Below are positions 40,469 to 49,531 of a DNA stretch of 64,000 nt, piece after piece. Location of the stretch: the NCBI RefSeq assembly GCF_900105115.1, contig NZ_FNRV01000001.1:2961501-3025500 (forward strand). Reading direction: 5' to 3'. A program made the translations under genes and the position numbers. Position 1 is the first letter of the stretch. Each line of letters begins with the position of its first letter. The notes below the pieces were generated by a model. That model was not told where the DNA came from. It ran no database searches and worked only from the letters and a program-made list of their open reading frames with translations. This DNA is from Pseudomonas mohnii (GTDB taxonomy: Bacteria > Pseudomonadota > Gammaproteobacteria > Pseudomonadales > Pseudomonadaceae).

Positions 40469-40921
40469 ATGGCCTCCCTGAACAAGCAACAGAAACGCGC
40501 CAAACGTGCAAAAGCCAAAGCCAGGCAAATCAACATCCACGGCAGAAAACCCGCCGCGCTGGACGATGACCTGGGCGAAATCGGCGAGCCGATCCCGGAA
40601 TACACCCTGGCGATGTTCAGCAAGATGCGCGACGCGGAAGCCATCGGTCGCAATGACATGCTGCTGACCCTGCTGACCGATCTCGCCGGGATCATCAACG
40701 ACCATCCCGAACTGCTGGACATGGAAAACGCCGACAACGAAGCCATGGCCGCCACCCACCTGGCTGCCGACATGCTGATCGACTATCGCATGTGGGCCGA
40801 CGGCATGGACCGCGATACCGCCCAGGCCTGGCTGACCGACCCGCAGTTCATCAGCGACTTCGGCGATGCACTCGACAGCTATCGCCAGACGCTGGATGCC
40901 CAGGAAGCGAAAGGCGAGTAA
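40469..40921 (+). CDS. small acidic protein with Lys-rich N-terminus (copy 2)
   Basis: 150 residues, tandem paralogue of the preceding gene. Basic start MASLNKQQKRAKRAKAKARQ, then an acidic helical body (PEYTLAMFSKMRDAEAIGR, DIDYRMWAD-like DYRMWADGMDRDTAQAWLTD). The basic tails resemble RNA- or ribosome-binding extensions, but this is inference only. Followed by a terminator. Confidence 0.7.
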   Translation: MASLNKQQKRAKRAKAKARQINIHGRKPAALDDDLGEIGEPIPEYTLAMFSKMRDAEAIGRNDMLLTLLTDLAGIINDHPELLDMENADNEAMAATHLAADMLIDYRMWADGMDRDTAQAWLTDPQFISDFGDALDSYRQTLDAQEAKGE

Positions 40922-40936
40922 AGATTTCGAGACAAA

Positions 40937-40979
40937 TAAAAACGGCCGCTTGTCATCGCTGACAGCGGCCGTTTTTTTA
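40937..40979. terminator. bidirectional terminator
   Basis: Stem AACGGCCGCTTGTC / GACAGCGGCCGTT (one mismatch) with A-run left and T-run right, between the convergent small-protein pair and the permease gene. Confidence 0.9.
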
Positions 40980-41009
40980 TTTCAACAACGCTTGGCCTGA
41001 GTCAGAGAC

Positions 41010-42401
41010 TCAGCGCGCAACCGCTCCAATCATCTTCTCGCTACGACGACGGCGAGCCACCAGCAGGCCGGCCGCAACCACCATGACGGCGAGCAGGCCG
41101 GTCGCGAGGATTTCCACACGATGGGCCTCCTGGAACAGCATGATGGTCAAGGCGCCGACGATGAACACGATCACCGCGTAGGTCAGGCCCGGGAACAGCC
41201 ACATGCTGAAGACGATTTTCTCGCCGCGAGCCATACGCTGTTTGCGCATGCGCAGTTGTGAGATCGCAATCACCAGGTACACCAGCAGCGCAATGGCACC
41301 GGAGCTGGCCAGCAGGAATTCGAACACTGCCGCCGGGGCCACGTAGTTGGCGAATGTCGCCAGGAACGCAGCACCTGTGGACAACATCACCGCCCAGTAT
41401 GGCGTGCCGCTGTTGTTGGTGCGGGTGGACATGGCCGGCGCATCACCGCGCTTGCCCAGGGAGAACAACATGCGCGACGAGGTGTAGAGCGCCGAGTTCA
41501 GGCAGCTGGTCACGGCGACCAATACCACGATATCAACAACCATTTTGGCATTCGGAATGCCCATGCGCTCAAGCACGGTCTGGTAGGAACCCAGGCTGGC
41601 CAGTAGCGGATCGTTCCACGGCACCAGGGCCACGACGATGAAGATCGATACGAGGTAGAACAAGCCGATCCGCCAGATCACCGAGTTGGTGGCCTTGGAA
41701 ATTTGCTTGCCAGGGTTCTTCGATTCCGCGGCCGCGATGGTCACGATCTCGGTCCCCATGAAGGAGAACATGGTGGTCAGGATCGCGCCCAACACCGCGC
41801 CCATGCCGTTTGGCAGGAAGCCCTGAGTATCGAACAGGTGCGAAACGCCGCTGACCTGGCTGCCTGGCAGGAAGCCGAAGATCGCCAGCACGCCGAGCAC
41901 AATGAAACCGATGATCGCCAGGACCTTGACCAGGGCAAACCAGAATTCGAACTCGCCATAGTTCTTCACGCTGAACAGGTTGGTCACTGTCAGCAACATC
42001 GTGATCACCAAGGCAAAGGCCCAGATAGCCACGTTAGGGAACCAGGCATGCAGGATGGTCGCGGCGGCGTTGGCCTCCAGCGGGATGACGAGCACCCAGA
42101 ACCACCAGTACAACCAGCCGATGGTGAAACCGGCCCAGTGACCGATCGCGCGATCGGCGTACGTCGAGAAGGAGCCTGTGTCCGGCGAGGCGACTGCCAT
42201 TTCGCCGAGCATGCGCATAACCAACACCACCAGCATACCGGCGGCGGCGTAGGCCAACAGGACGGCCGGGCCTGCGGCGGCGATTGCGTGACCCGAGCCG
42301 ACGAACAGGCCGGCACCGATTACCCCGGCAATCGACAGCATGGTCACATGACGCGGTTTGAGCCCCTGTTCGAGGCCATTAGAGCTATGGGTACTGCTCA
42401 T
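41010..42401 (-). CDS. gabP: amino-acid permease, GABA-permease type
   Basis: 463-residue inner-membrane APC-family transporter with about twelve helices. The start region LKPRHVTMLSIAGVIGAGLFVGSG, the loop MRMLGEMAVASPDTGSFSTYA, and FMGTEIVTIAAAESKNPGKQI are characteristic of the GabP/AAT group, and the overall sequence looks closest to GABA permeases. The exact substrate cannot be settled here. AAGG eight bases before the ATG. Not next to gabD/gabT in this window. Confidence 0.82.
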   Translation of the reverse strand: MSSTHSSNGLEQGLKPRHVTMLSIAGVIGAGLFVGSGHAIAAAGPAVLLAYAAAGMLVVLVMRMLGEMAVASPDTGSFSTYADRAIGHWAGFTIGWLYWWFWVLVIPLEANAAATILHAWFPNVAIWAFALVITMLLTVTNLFSVKNYGEFEFWFALVKVLAIIGFIVLGVLAIFGFLPGSQVSGVSHLFDTQGFLPNGMGAVLGAILTTMFSFMGTEIVTIAAAESKNPGKQISKATNSVIWRIGLFYLVSIFIVVALVPWNDPLLASLGSYQTVLERMGIPNAKMVVDIVVLVAVTSCLNSALYTSSRMLFSLGKRGDAPAMSTRTNNSGTPYWAVMLSTGAAFLATFANYVAPAAVFEFLLASSGAIALLVYLVIAISQLRMRKQRMARGEKIVFSMWLFPGLTYAVIVFIVGALTIMLFQEAHRVEILATGLLAVMVVAAGLLVARRRRSEKMIGAVAR

Positions 42402-42965
42402 TGAAACTACCTTTGTAAGGAGAAGCGAATGCGTTCACCCCCTCGGCGCCTTCTGTGTAAAAAGAAACAAACGGAGGTGTTCCGGAATCTGCACGCAATA
42501 ATTGCGCCAAAATGTTTCAAAGCCGCCTATTCCGGCGCTTTCCACCTGACCGGACAGTCATCGCAAGCCCTTGATATTAATGGCACTTTGCCAGAACGTT
42601 ACCCTGCGACTCACTTGAAGTGACAATCCCGCGCACCGGAAACACACACAAAAATAGCTCGACGCACGATAAAAGGGCAGATCGGCAACCTTTGGCCTGT
42701 TAGCGCTTCCAACCCCCCGCCAAAGCTGGCAACATCGCGCCCTTTTTTAGAACAGCCGCCTGGCTTTCTCTCCAGAAGCAGGGTTCAAACGACTGTTCGG
42801 TTGTTGATGGGGCGACAGTCTGCTGTGCCGATGCGACAACCTGCCCCATGCCACCCGTTTACTGCCCGTAGCGCTGTTGGCTGCCTTTGAAACGCTATGC
42901 TAGCTTGGCCGCCTCGCCAGGAAGGCCACCAACAGCAGGAGCGCAAAACACAATGAGGAACGCAC
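42402..42965. other. 564-base divergent promoter region
   Basis: Lies between the divergent gabP-type gene and the ABC importer operon, so it should hold both promoters. I found no convincing sigma-54 promoter or regulator box; a short dyad TCACTTGAAGTGA is at about 42611-42623. No credible gene. Confidence 0.5.
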
Positions 42966-43739
42966 ATGGCTGAGGCCACGCCCGCGCTTGAAATCCGCAA
43001 CTTGCACAAACGCTACGGCTCGCTGGAGGTGCTCAAAGGCATCTCGCTGACAGCCCGCGATGGCGATGTGATCTCGATCCTGGGTTCTTCCGGTTCCGGC
43101 AAGTCCACGTTCCTGCGCTGCATCAACCTGCTGGAAAACCCGCACCAGGGCCAGATCCTGGTAGCCGGCGAAGAACTCAAGCTCAAAGCCGCCAAGAATG
43201 GCGAACTGGTCGCTGCCGACGGTAAGCAGATCAACCGTCTGCGCAGTGAAATTGGTTTTGTATTTCAAAACTTTAATCTGTGGCCGCACATGAGCGTGCT
43301 CGACAACATCATCGAGGCCCCGCGCCGCGTGCTCGGCCAGAGCAAGGCCGAAGCCATCGAGGTCGCCGAAGCCTTGCTGGCCAAGGTCGGCATCGCCGAC
43401 AAGCGCCATGCTTACCCGGCGCAACTGTCCGGCGGCCAGCAACAGCGTGCGGCCATCGCCCGCACCCTGGCCATGCAGCCCAAGGTCATCCTGTTCGACG
43501 AGCCCACCTCCGCCCTTGACCCGGAAATGGTCCAGGAAGTACTTAATGTCATCCGCGCACTGGCCGAAGAAGGCCGCACCATGCTGCTGGTCACCCATGA
43601 AATGGGCTTCGCCCGTCAGGTCTCCAGCGAAGTGGTGTTTCTCCACCAGGGCCTGGTAGAAGAGCAAGGATCGCCACAGCAGGTGTTTGAAAACCCGCTT
43701 TCGGCACGCTGCAAACAATTCATGTCCAGCAACCGCTAA
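42966..43739 (+). CDS. polar amino-acid ABC transporter, ATP-binding subunit
   Basis: 257 residues, HisP/GlnQ type. Walker A LGSSGSGKSTFLRC, Q-loop FVFQNFNLWPHM, signature LSGGQQQRAAIARTL, Walker B VILFDEPTSALDP and H-loop LVTHEMGFA. The insertion around EELKLKAAKNGELVAADGKQ is typical of the basic amino-acid (HisP) subgroup. First gene of an ATPase - binding protein - two permease operon. Confidence 0.93.
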   Translation: MAEATPALEIRNLHKRYGSLEVLKGISLTARDGDVISILGSSGSGKSTFLRCINLLENPHQGQILVAGEELKLKAAKNGELVAADGKQINRLRSEIGFVFQNFNLWPHMSVLDNIIEAPRRVLGQSKAEAIEVAEALLAKVGIADKRHAYPAQLSGGQQQRAAIARTLAMQPKVILFDEPTSALDPEMVQEVLNVIRALAEEGRTMLLVTHEMGFARQVSSEVVFLHQGLVEEQGSPQQVFENPLSARCKQFMSSNR

Positions 43740-43752
43740 CGGAGCTACCCGC

Positions 43753-44499
43753 ATGCAGAACTACAAAAAGATCTTCCTGGCTGCCGCCGTCACCCTGGCC
43801 TTCAGCGCCGGTGCCATGGCCGAAACCCTGAAGATGGGCATCGAAGCGGCCTACCCGCCGTTCAACAATAAAGATGCCAGTGGCAACGTTGTTGGCTTCG
43901 ACAAGGAAATCGGCGAAGCCCTGTGCGCCAAGATGAAAGTCGAATGCACCGTTGTGACGTCCGACTGGGACGGCATCATCCCGGCCCTGAACGCCAAGAA
44001 GTTCGACTTCCTGATCTCGTCGATGTCGATCACCGACGAGCGCAAGCAAGCGGTGGACTTCACCAACCCGTACTACTCCAACAAGCTGCAATTCATCGCG
44101 CCGAAAGATAAAGAGTTCAAGACCGACAAGGCTTCCCTGCAAGGCAAAGTGATCGGCGCACAACGTGCGACCCTCGCCGGCACCTGGATGGAAGACAACA
44201 TGGAAGGCGTTGAAGTCAAACTCTACGACACTCAGGAAAACGCCTACCTCGACCTGACTTCCGGTCGCCTGGACGGCATCCTGGCGGACAAGTACGTCAA
44301 CTACGAGTGGCTGAAAAGCGACGCCGGACGCGCCTACGAATTCAAGGGCGACCCGGTGGAAGAAAGCGACAAGATCGGCATCGCCGTTCGCAAGAACGAC
44401 CCGATCCGCGAAAAGCTGAACGCCGCGTTGAAAGAAATCGTTGCTGACGGTACCTACAAGAAAATCAACGACAAGTACTTCCCGTTCAGCATCTATTGA
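43753..44499 (+). CDS. amino-acid ABC transporter, periplasmic binding protein
   Basis: 248 residues: signal peptide (KKIFLAAAVTLAFSAGAMA) and a family 3 solute-binding domain (LKMGIEAAYPPFNNKDASG, FDFLISSMSITDERKQAVDF, GRLDGILADKYVNYEW). It resembles lysine/arginine/ornithine/histidine binding proteins, which agrees with the HisP-type ATPase. GGAG eight bases before the ATG at 43753 supports the start. Confidence 0.92.
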   Translation: MQNYKKIFLAAAVTLAFSAGAMAETLKMGIEAAYPPFNNKDASGNVVGFDKEIGEALCAKMKVECTVVTSDWDGIIPALNAKKFDFLISSMSITDERKQAVDFTNPYYSNKLQFIAPKDKEFKTDKASLQGKVIGAQRATLAGTWMEDNMEGVEVKLYDTQENAYLDLTSGRLDGILADKYVNYEWLKSDAGRAYEFKGDPVEESDKIGIAVRKNDPIREKLNAALKEIVADGTYKKINDKYFPFSIY

Positions 44500-44577
44500 T
44501 ACTGACCTGCCGGACCGGTGCCGCCTGCTGACGGCGCTGGTCCCCGGCCTTGCCTGCCGCGATTTGAAAAGAAATCC

Positions 44578-45273
44578 ATGATTATCGACCTCTACGGATT
44601 CGGCCCGGCGCTCGCCGCCGGCGCGCTGATGACTGTGAAACTGGCGCTCTCGGCCTTGTGCCTGGGACTGGTACTCGGTCTGCTCGGCGCCTTGGCCAAG
44701 ACTTCACCGTACAAGCCGCTGCAATGGCTTGGCGGCACGTATTCGACCCTGGTTCGCGGTATCCCGGAATTGCTCTGGGTCCTGCTGATCTACTTCGGCA
44801 CCGTCAACCTGATGCGCGCCCTGGGCGAGTTCTTCGGCAACCCCGACCTGGAACTCAACGCCTTCGCCGCCGGCGTCATCGCCCTGGGCCTGTGCTTCGG
44901 CGCCTACGCCACGGAAGTGTTTCGCGGTGCGATCCTCGCCATTCCCAAAGGCCATCGTGAAGCCGGTGTAGCCCTGGGCCTGTCGAAATGGCGCATCTTC
45001 ACCAAACTGATCATGCCGCAGATGTGGCGCATCGCCCTGCCCGGCCTGGGCAACCTGTTCATGATCCTGATGAAGGACACCGCACTGGTGTCAGTGATCG
45101 GCCTGGAAGAAATCATGCGTCACGCGCAAATCGGCGTGACCGTGTCCAAGCAACCGTTCACCTTCTATATGGTCGCCGCATTCATGTACCTGAGCCTGAC
45201 GATCCTGGCCATGACCGGCATGCACTTCCTGGAAAAACGCGCCGCTCGCGGCTTCGCGAGGAGCGCCCAATGA
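44578..45273 (+). CDS. amino-acid ABC transporter permease (HisQ type)
   Basis: 231 residues, about five helices, with the EAA motif GHREAGVALGLSKWRIFTKL. LVRGIPELLWVLLIYFG is typical of the HisQ side. The start MIIDLYGFGPALAAG is at 44578. The stop overlaps the next permease start (ATGA). Confidence 0.92.
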   Translation: MIIDLYGFGPALAAGALMTVKLALSALCLGLVLGLLGALAKTSPYKPLQWLGGTYSTLVRGIPELLWVLLIYFGTVNLMRALGEFFGNPDLELNAFAAGVIALGLCFGAYATEVFRGAILAIPKGHREAGVALGLSKWRIFTKLIMPQMWRIALPGLGNLFMILMKDTALVSVIGLEEIMRHAQIGVTVSKQPFTFYMVAAFMYLSLTILAMTGMHFLEKRAARGFARSAQ

Positions 45274-45959
45274 ACTGGGAAATCATCATCAAGTGGCTGC
45301 CAAAACTGGCCCAGGGCGCAACCCTGACCCTGGAGCTGGTGGCCATCGCCGTGATCGCCGGCCTGCTGCTGGCGATTCCGCTGGGCATCGCTCGTTCATC
45401 GCGCCTGTGGTGGGTGCGGGCATTTCCGTACGGCTACATCTTCTTTTTCCGTGGCACGCCGTTGCTGGTTCAACTGTTCCTCGTCTATTACGGCCTGGCG
45501 CAGTTCGATGTGATCCGCAACAGCTCGATGTGGCCCTACCTGCGCGATCCGTTCTGGTGCGCCACGGCTACCATGACCCTGCACACCGCGGCCTACATCG
45601 CCGAGATCCTGCGCGGCGCGATCCAGGCGATTCCGCCGGGCGAAATCGAAGCGGCGCGAGCCCTGGGCATGTCCAAGGCCAAGGCGCTGATCTACATCAT
45701 CCTGCCCCGTGCCGCGCGCATCGGCCTGCCGGCCTACAGCAACGAAGTGATCCTGATGCTCAAGGCCAGCGCCCTGGCCAGCACCGTGACCCTGCTGGAA
45801 CTGACCGGCATGGCCCGCACCATCATTGCCCGGACCTACCTGCCGGTGGAGATCTTCTTCGCCGCCGGCATGTTCTACCTGGCGATGGCTTACGTGCTGG
45901 TGCGCGGCTTCAAGCTGCTGGAGCGCTGGTTGCGCGTCGATGCCTGCCAAGGGCGTTGA
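45270..45959 (+). CDS. amino-acid ABC transporter permease (HisM type)
   Basis: 229 residues, partner permease, with FFFRGTPLLVQLFLVYYG and the EAA motif GEIEAARALGMSKAKALIYI. Coupled to the upstream permease by ATGA. Its 3' end overlaps the start of the methyltransferase gene by 20 bases in another frame. Confidence 0.92.
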   Translation: MNWEIIIKWLPKLAQGATLTLELVAIAVIAGLLLAIPLGIARSSRLWWVRAFPYGYIFFFRGTPLLVQLFLVYYGLAQFDVIRNSSMWPYLRDPFWCATATMTLHTAAYIAEILRGAIQAIPPGEIEAARALGMSKAKALIYIILPRAARIGLPAYSNEVILMLKASALASTVTLLELTGMARTIIARTYLPVEIFFAAGMFYLAMAYVLVRGFKLLERWLRVDACQGR

Positions 45960-47169
45960 TTCCCAGGTGTTGACGGGCGAGGCCCTGCTCGCCCGCTTCA
46001 CCGCGCTGGATGCGTTTCTGACACAGCATCAGGCGCTGTGGAAGCCTCGACCGTTTACTCATCTGCAGCTTCCCTGGGAAACGACCTACCCCGAATTGGC
46101 CGTCTGGCTACGTGGCCGATCCCTGGAAGACGCAGAAAACGCCCACAACCAACCTGCCCTGCTGGACGCGCCGGAGCCTTTTGCTTCATTGGCGGCGATG
46201 TCCCTTGAATTGGCTGCAGTGGGTGAGTTGCCGGCGCATGCACTGGAGGCTGCGGGTCATCGACTGAACGTGGATGTACCGGGACGCAAGTGGCAACAGA
46301 TCGAAGCCTTCGCCAGTCGATTGCAGTTTGCGGAGGCACCAAGGCACTGGCTGGACTGGTGCTCGGGCAAAGGGCACCTGGGCCGACGGTTGCTGCAAAC
46401 CGGTCAACAACTGACCTGCCTCGAATACGACCCGGCGCTGGTTGCCAGCGGCCAGGCACTCAGCCAACGTCATCAACTGCATGCGCTGCATGTCGAGCAG
46501 GATGTGCTCGCGGCGGATACCGCTACGTTACTGAGCGTTGGCCACACACCGGTAGCCCTGCATGCCTGTGGTGATCTGCACGTGCAACTGATCCATCTGG
46601 CCAGCGCAGCGGGCTGCAAACAAATCGCCATCGCGCCTTGCTGCTATAACCGAATCAATCTTCCCCAGTACTCACCGATATCTTCGGCCGCCAGGCACTC
46701 CGAGCTACAGCTCTCTATCGACGATCTCGCACTGCCGATGAGCGAAACCGTTACCGCGGGTGCGCGCGTCCGTCGTCAGCGCGACACCTCCATGGCCCGG
46801 CGACTGGCCTTCGACCTGCTGCAACGCCAGGTGCGTGGCGTGGATGAGTACCTGCCAACGCCTTCCTTGCCCAGCGCCTGGCTGGACAGCCCCTTCGCCG
46901 AGTACTGCCAGCATCTGGCCCGACTCAAAGACTTATCCACAGTCGGCCAGCAAAATTGGGGGGTACTGGAAGCCAGCGGTTGGCAGCGCCTGGCGCAAGT
47001 GCGCAATCTTGAGCTGTTGCGTGGCCTTTTCCGACGCCCACTGGAGCTTTGGCTGGTACTCGATCGAGCGCTTTTCCTGCTCGATCAGGGCTACACCGTA
47101 CGCCTCGGCACCTTCTGCGAAACCCCGCTGACGCCGCGCAATTTCCTGTTATTGGCAGAACGCCCTTAA
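45940..47169 (+). CDS. class I SAM-dependent methyltransferase
   Basis: 409 residues. A central Rossmann methyltransferase domain has HWLDWCSGKGHLGRRLL as the SAM-binding motif, CLEYDPAL as the acidic second strand, ALHACGDLHVQLI, and IAPCCYNRINLP as a likely catalytic loop. The long N-terminal (1-135) and C-terminal regions are unassigned. The layout resembles Methyltransf_32/GSTCD-like proteins; substrate unknown. The ATG at 45940 lies inside the permease gene, so translation is probably coupled. Confidence 0.82.
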   Translation: MPAKGVDSQVLTGEALLARFTALDAFLTQHQALWKPRPFTHLQLPWETTYPELAVWLRGRSLEDAENAHNQPALLDAPEPFASLAAMSLELAAVGELPAHALEAAGHRLNVDVPGRKWQQIEAFASRLQFAEAPRHWLDWCSGKGHLGRRLLQTGQQLTCLEYDPALVASGQALSQRHQLHALHVEQDVLAADTATLLSVGHTPVALHACGDLHVQLIHLASAAGCKQIAIAPCCYNRINLPQYSPISSAARHSELQLSIDDLALPMSETVTAGARVRRQRDTSMARRLAFDLLQRQVRGVDEYLPTPSLPSAWLDSPFAEYCQHLARLKDLSTVGQQNWGVLEASGWQRLAQVRNLELLRGLFRRPLELWLVLDRALFLLDQGYTVRLGTFCETPLTPRNFLLLAERP

Positions 47170-47468
47170 GGCTGTGCAGCCTGTGGATAACTCTGTTGAT
47201 GAAAATTTCGTGGATCCAACATTAACAGCTGTTTCAGGGGTGAAACGATACTGTTCAGATTTCGTACACCTGAATAAAAAACCTGAAAAACAGTGATTTG
47301 CGGACCAGATGAGAACGAGTCCACAAATTCACGCACGATTGCGTGCGCCGACAACGACGTTGTGCATAAGCGTTAAACCAAAAGAACATAAACGACGCTG
47401 AAAACCTCAACTATCTTTGCCCAGCGTCAGAATTGTCTGGCGATCAGTCAGCAAGGAGCTGAGAAACC

Positions 47469-48710
47469 ATGAGCACACTGAACAATGCGCAGGAAGCCGT
47501 CGACGCCGTTGCCAACCAAGCCATTGAAGCTGCATTGCAGCAAACCTTCGCGGTGGGTGGCGCCATCATCAACAATGCAACAGGGCAAGTGATTGCTGCG
47601 CTGCACAACAACGTATTAATGCCGTTTCCCGGCGGTGGCACGACTGAGTTCCTGCCCCACGACCCTACTGCCCACGGCGAACGACAACTGGTGGACTGGT
47701 ATTACGAAAACGCCTCGCCACTGAAGCTGCCCCCTCCCGACCAACTGACCATCGTCACTACGCTGGACCCCTGCGCCATGTGCGCCGGCTCGCTACTGAC
47801 CGCAGGTTTCAATGTTGCCGTCAGTGCAATCGATGACTACGCGGGCATCAACTACAACAGCCAATTCACTTTTCCGTCGCTACCACCGCACATTCGCCAG
47901 CAAGCGCAGAACACCTGGGGCTACTACGCGATTGCAGCGCCGGTCAGCCGAGCCTATCAGGGGTCAACCAGCCCCGTGTTCGGTGGCCAGTCCATCGACT
48001 CGGCCGCGTATTTCCTCACCAGCTCGATCTTCTCCGCCAGCGTCAACACGGTGCGCGAGGCCAGCAACAACAGCGGTTTGCCGCCAGACCAGCTGAAAAA
48101 TCCGTCCACGCTCCCGGCCAACAGCAAAGTGCGCCAGGCACTCACTGCACTCAGTCCATTTGCGCTGACCGTGCAATCGGCGAACCCGCGCGACCCCGGC
48201 GCAGAACTTGCCCCCGCACTGGTCAAAACCGCGCAGCAAAGTCCGGTATTCAATTCGGTGGTACTCATCGACCCGTTCGGCAATTTGCTGGTGTGCCTGG
48301 GAGGCCTCGAGAATCAGTCACCGATTCGTACAGCGTTTATGGAAACGACCCGTAACTACGCGGTCATGCGCTGGACACTGATGAATGACCCCGATCCGGC
48401 CGTTCGCGCTCAGGCCGAGCAATACCTGACCCATCCGAAGTACGGCACCTTCGTCTTTCTGTATGCCCCCGACCCCACCACCCCGCAGGCAGTGATGACC
48501 TTCGGTGCATACGGCTCGACCATGGAAGGCCCCGTGCCGCAGAGCTATCCGTCCAACCTGCAATACGTGCTATTGCCGGGCAACACCACGGCTCAAGCGT
48601 TGTCGACACTGGCCCAGAACCTGCCGCCGTTCTACACCCAAAGCGTGCAAGTAGCGCCCGCGCAAGTGCTGAGCCAAGACCTGATCAACGCCGTCAAAAA
48701 CAGCGTTTGA
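47469..48710 (+). CDS. cytidine-deaminase-fold protein with second degenerate deaminase-like half
   Basis: 413 residues. The N-terminal half has a cytidine-deaminase zinc site, HGE (69-71, in TAHGERQLVDW) and PCAMC (101-105), so it should be a nucleoside or base deaminase with glycine in place of the usual H-A-E alanine. The C-terminal half (about 255-360) appears to repeat the fold without zinc ligands: VVLIDPFGNLLVCLGG, SPIRTAFMETTRNYA and FLYAPDPTTPQAVMTFGA fall where deaminase strands and helices would. Twice the length of ordinary members. A good ribosome site (AAGGAG) precedes the ATG. Substrate unknown. Confidence 0.75.
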   Translation: MSTLNNAQEAVDAVANQAIEAALQQTFAVGGAIINNATGQVIAALHNNVLMPFPGGGTTEFLPHDPTAHGERQLVDWYYENASPLKLPPPDQLTIVTTLDPCAMCAGSLLTAGFNVAVSAIDDYAGINYNSQFTFPSLPPHIRQQAQNTWGYYAIAAPVSRAYQGSTSPVFGGQSIDSAAYFLTSSIFSASVNTVREASNNSGLPPDQLKNPSTLPANSKVRQALTALSPFALTVQSANPRDPGAELAPALVKTAQQSPVFNSVVLIDPFGNLLVCLGGLENQSPIRTAFMETTRNYAVMRWTLMNDPDPAVRAQAEQYLTHPKYGTFVFLYAPDPTTPQAVMTFGAYGSTMEGPVPQSYPSNLQYVLLPGNTTAQALSTLAQNLPPFYTQSVQVAPAQVLSQDLINAVKNSV

Positions 48711-48798
48711 CCCCTCCAGGCAATCCCGCCGCCCGGCTCTGCGGAAGAGTCCGCAGGGCCGGACTGACACAAAAGCAAAAATAGTCAGAATTCAGGGG

Positions 48799-48826
48799 TT
48801 TACATAACCAATCCAATCGCTATAAT
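48799..48826 (+). promoter_or_regulatory. sigma-70 promoter of tRNA-Thr
   Basis: TTTACA (48799-48804) and a perfect TATAAT (48821-48826) with 16-base spacing, 15 bases before the tRNA. Confidence 0.75.
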
Positions 48827-48840
48827 CGTCGCCCTGACAC

Positions 48841-48916
<76 letters not shown>

Positions 48917-48920
48917 TACA

Positions 48921-48961
48921 AAACAAAGCCCCTGCAGAAATGCAGGGGCTTTGTTGTTTCT
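48921..48961 (+). terminator. terminator of tRNA-Thr; left copy of a flanking repeat
   Basis: Stem AAAGCCCCTGCA / TGCAGGGGCTTT with U-rich tail. Bases 48946-48961 (GGGCTTTGTTGTTTCT) recur identically at 53912-53927. Confidence 0.85.
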
Positions 48962-49531
48962 GCCCCCCTCTCCTCCCAGCTCCCCCCTCGCTTCTGCCCA
49001 CAACCTCATTGGCTTTTCTGCATATCAGAGTGCCACCACGTAGCAAAACAGCAGTATCATTGCCACAGTGGTTCCCCTGCACTCCTTCTCGCGAGTACAG
49101 CGGCATACGGACATGGATGTGTCGGCCCTCAGGGCTTGCACTTATACGGATATTTTTCCCATGAGCTTCTGCCTCAACCCAGGCATCACGCATTTTCTTG
49201 CGGCTGCGCCCCATGCGCGCGGCTTTAGTGCTGTTCGTCTGCAATACCACGCAAGACCCCAGACAAGCGTAAAGCCACACCGACCCTGGATCAGGACGGT
49301 GAAGGCATTCCTTCACATCAAACAATCCAACGGGCATGCCGCCTGGCCTTGACGTTCTGTTTTCGAACATTGCTGCGCAGGTTCGAGAGATCGGGCCTTT
49401 GGAAAGCGTTTTTTCAAACAATCAGAAGACACCCAGGGGGTCTTGATCCCCTCGGGCCTGGAGCATTCGGCCATTGGCCGAAGAAAAATCCGTCAGTTTG
49501 ACGGACTATGGAATGGGGAGATGGCATTCGG
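48962..49531. other. 570-base gap, no recognised gene
   Basis: Lies between the tRNA-Thr terminator and the OmpA-domain gene. Frames on the minus strand run through the tRNA and are not credible. The sequence has no recognised repeats or integrase motifs; it should contain the promoter of the three-gene envelope module. A dyad CCGTCAGTTTGACGG sits at about 49489-49503. Confidence 0.5.
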
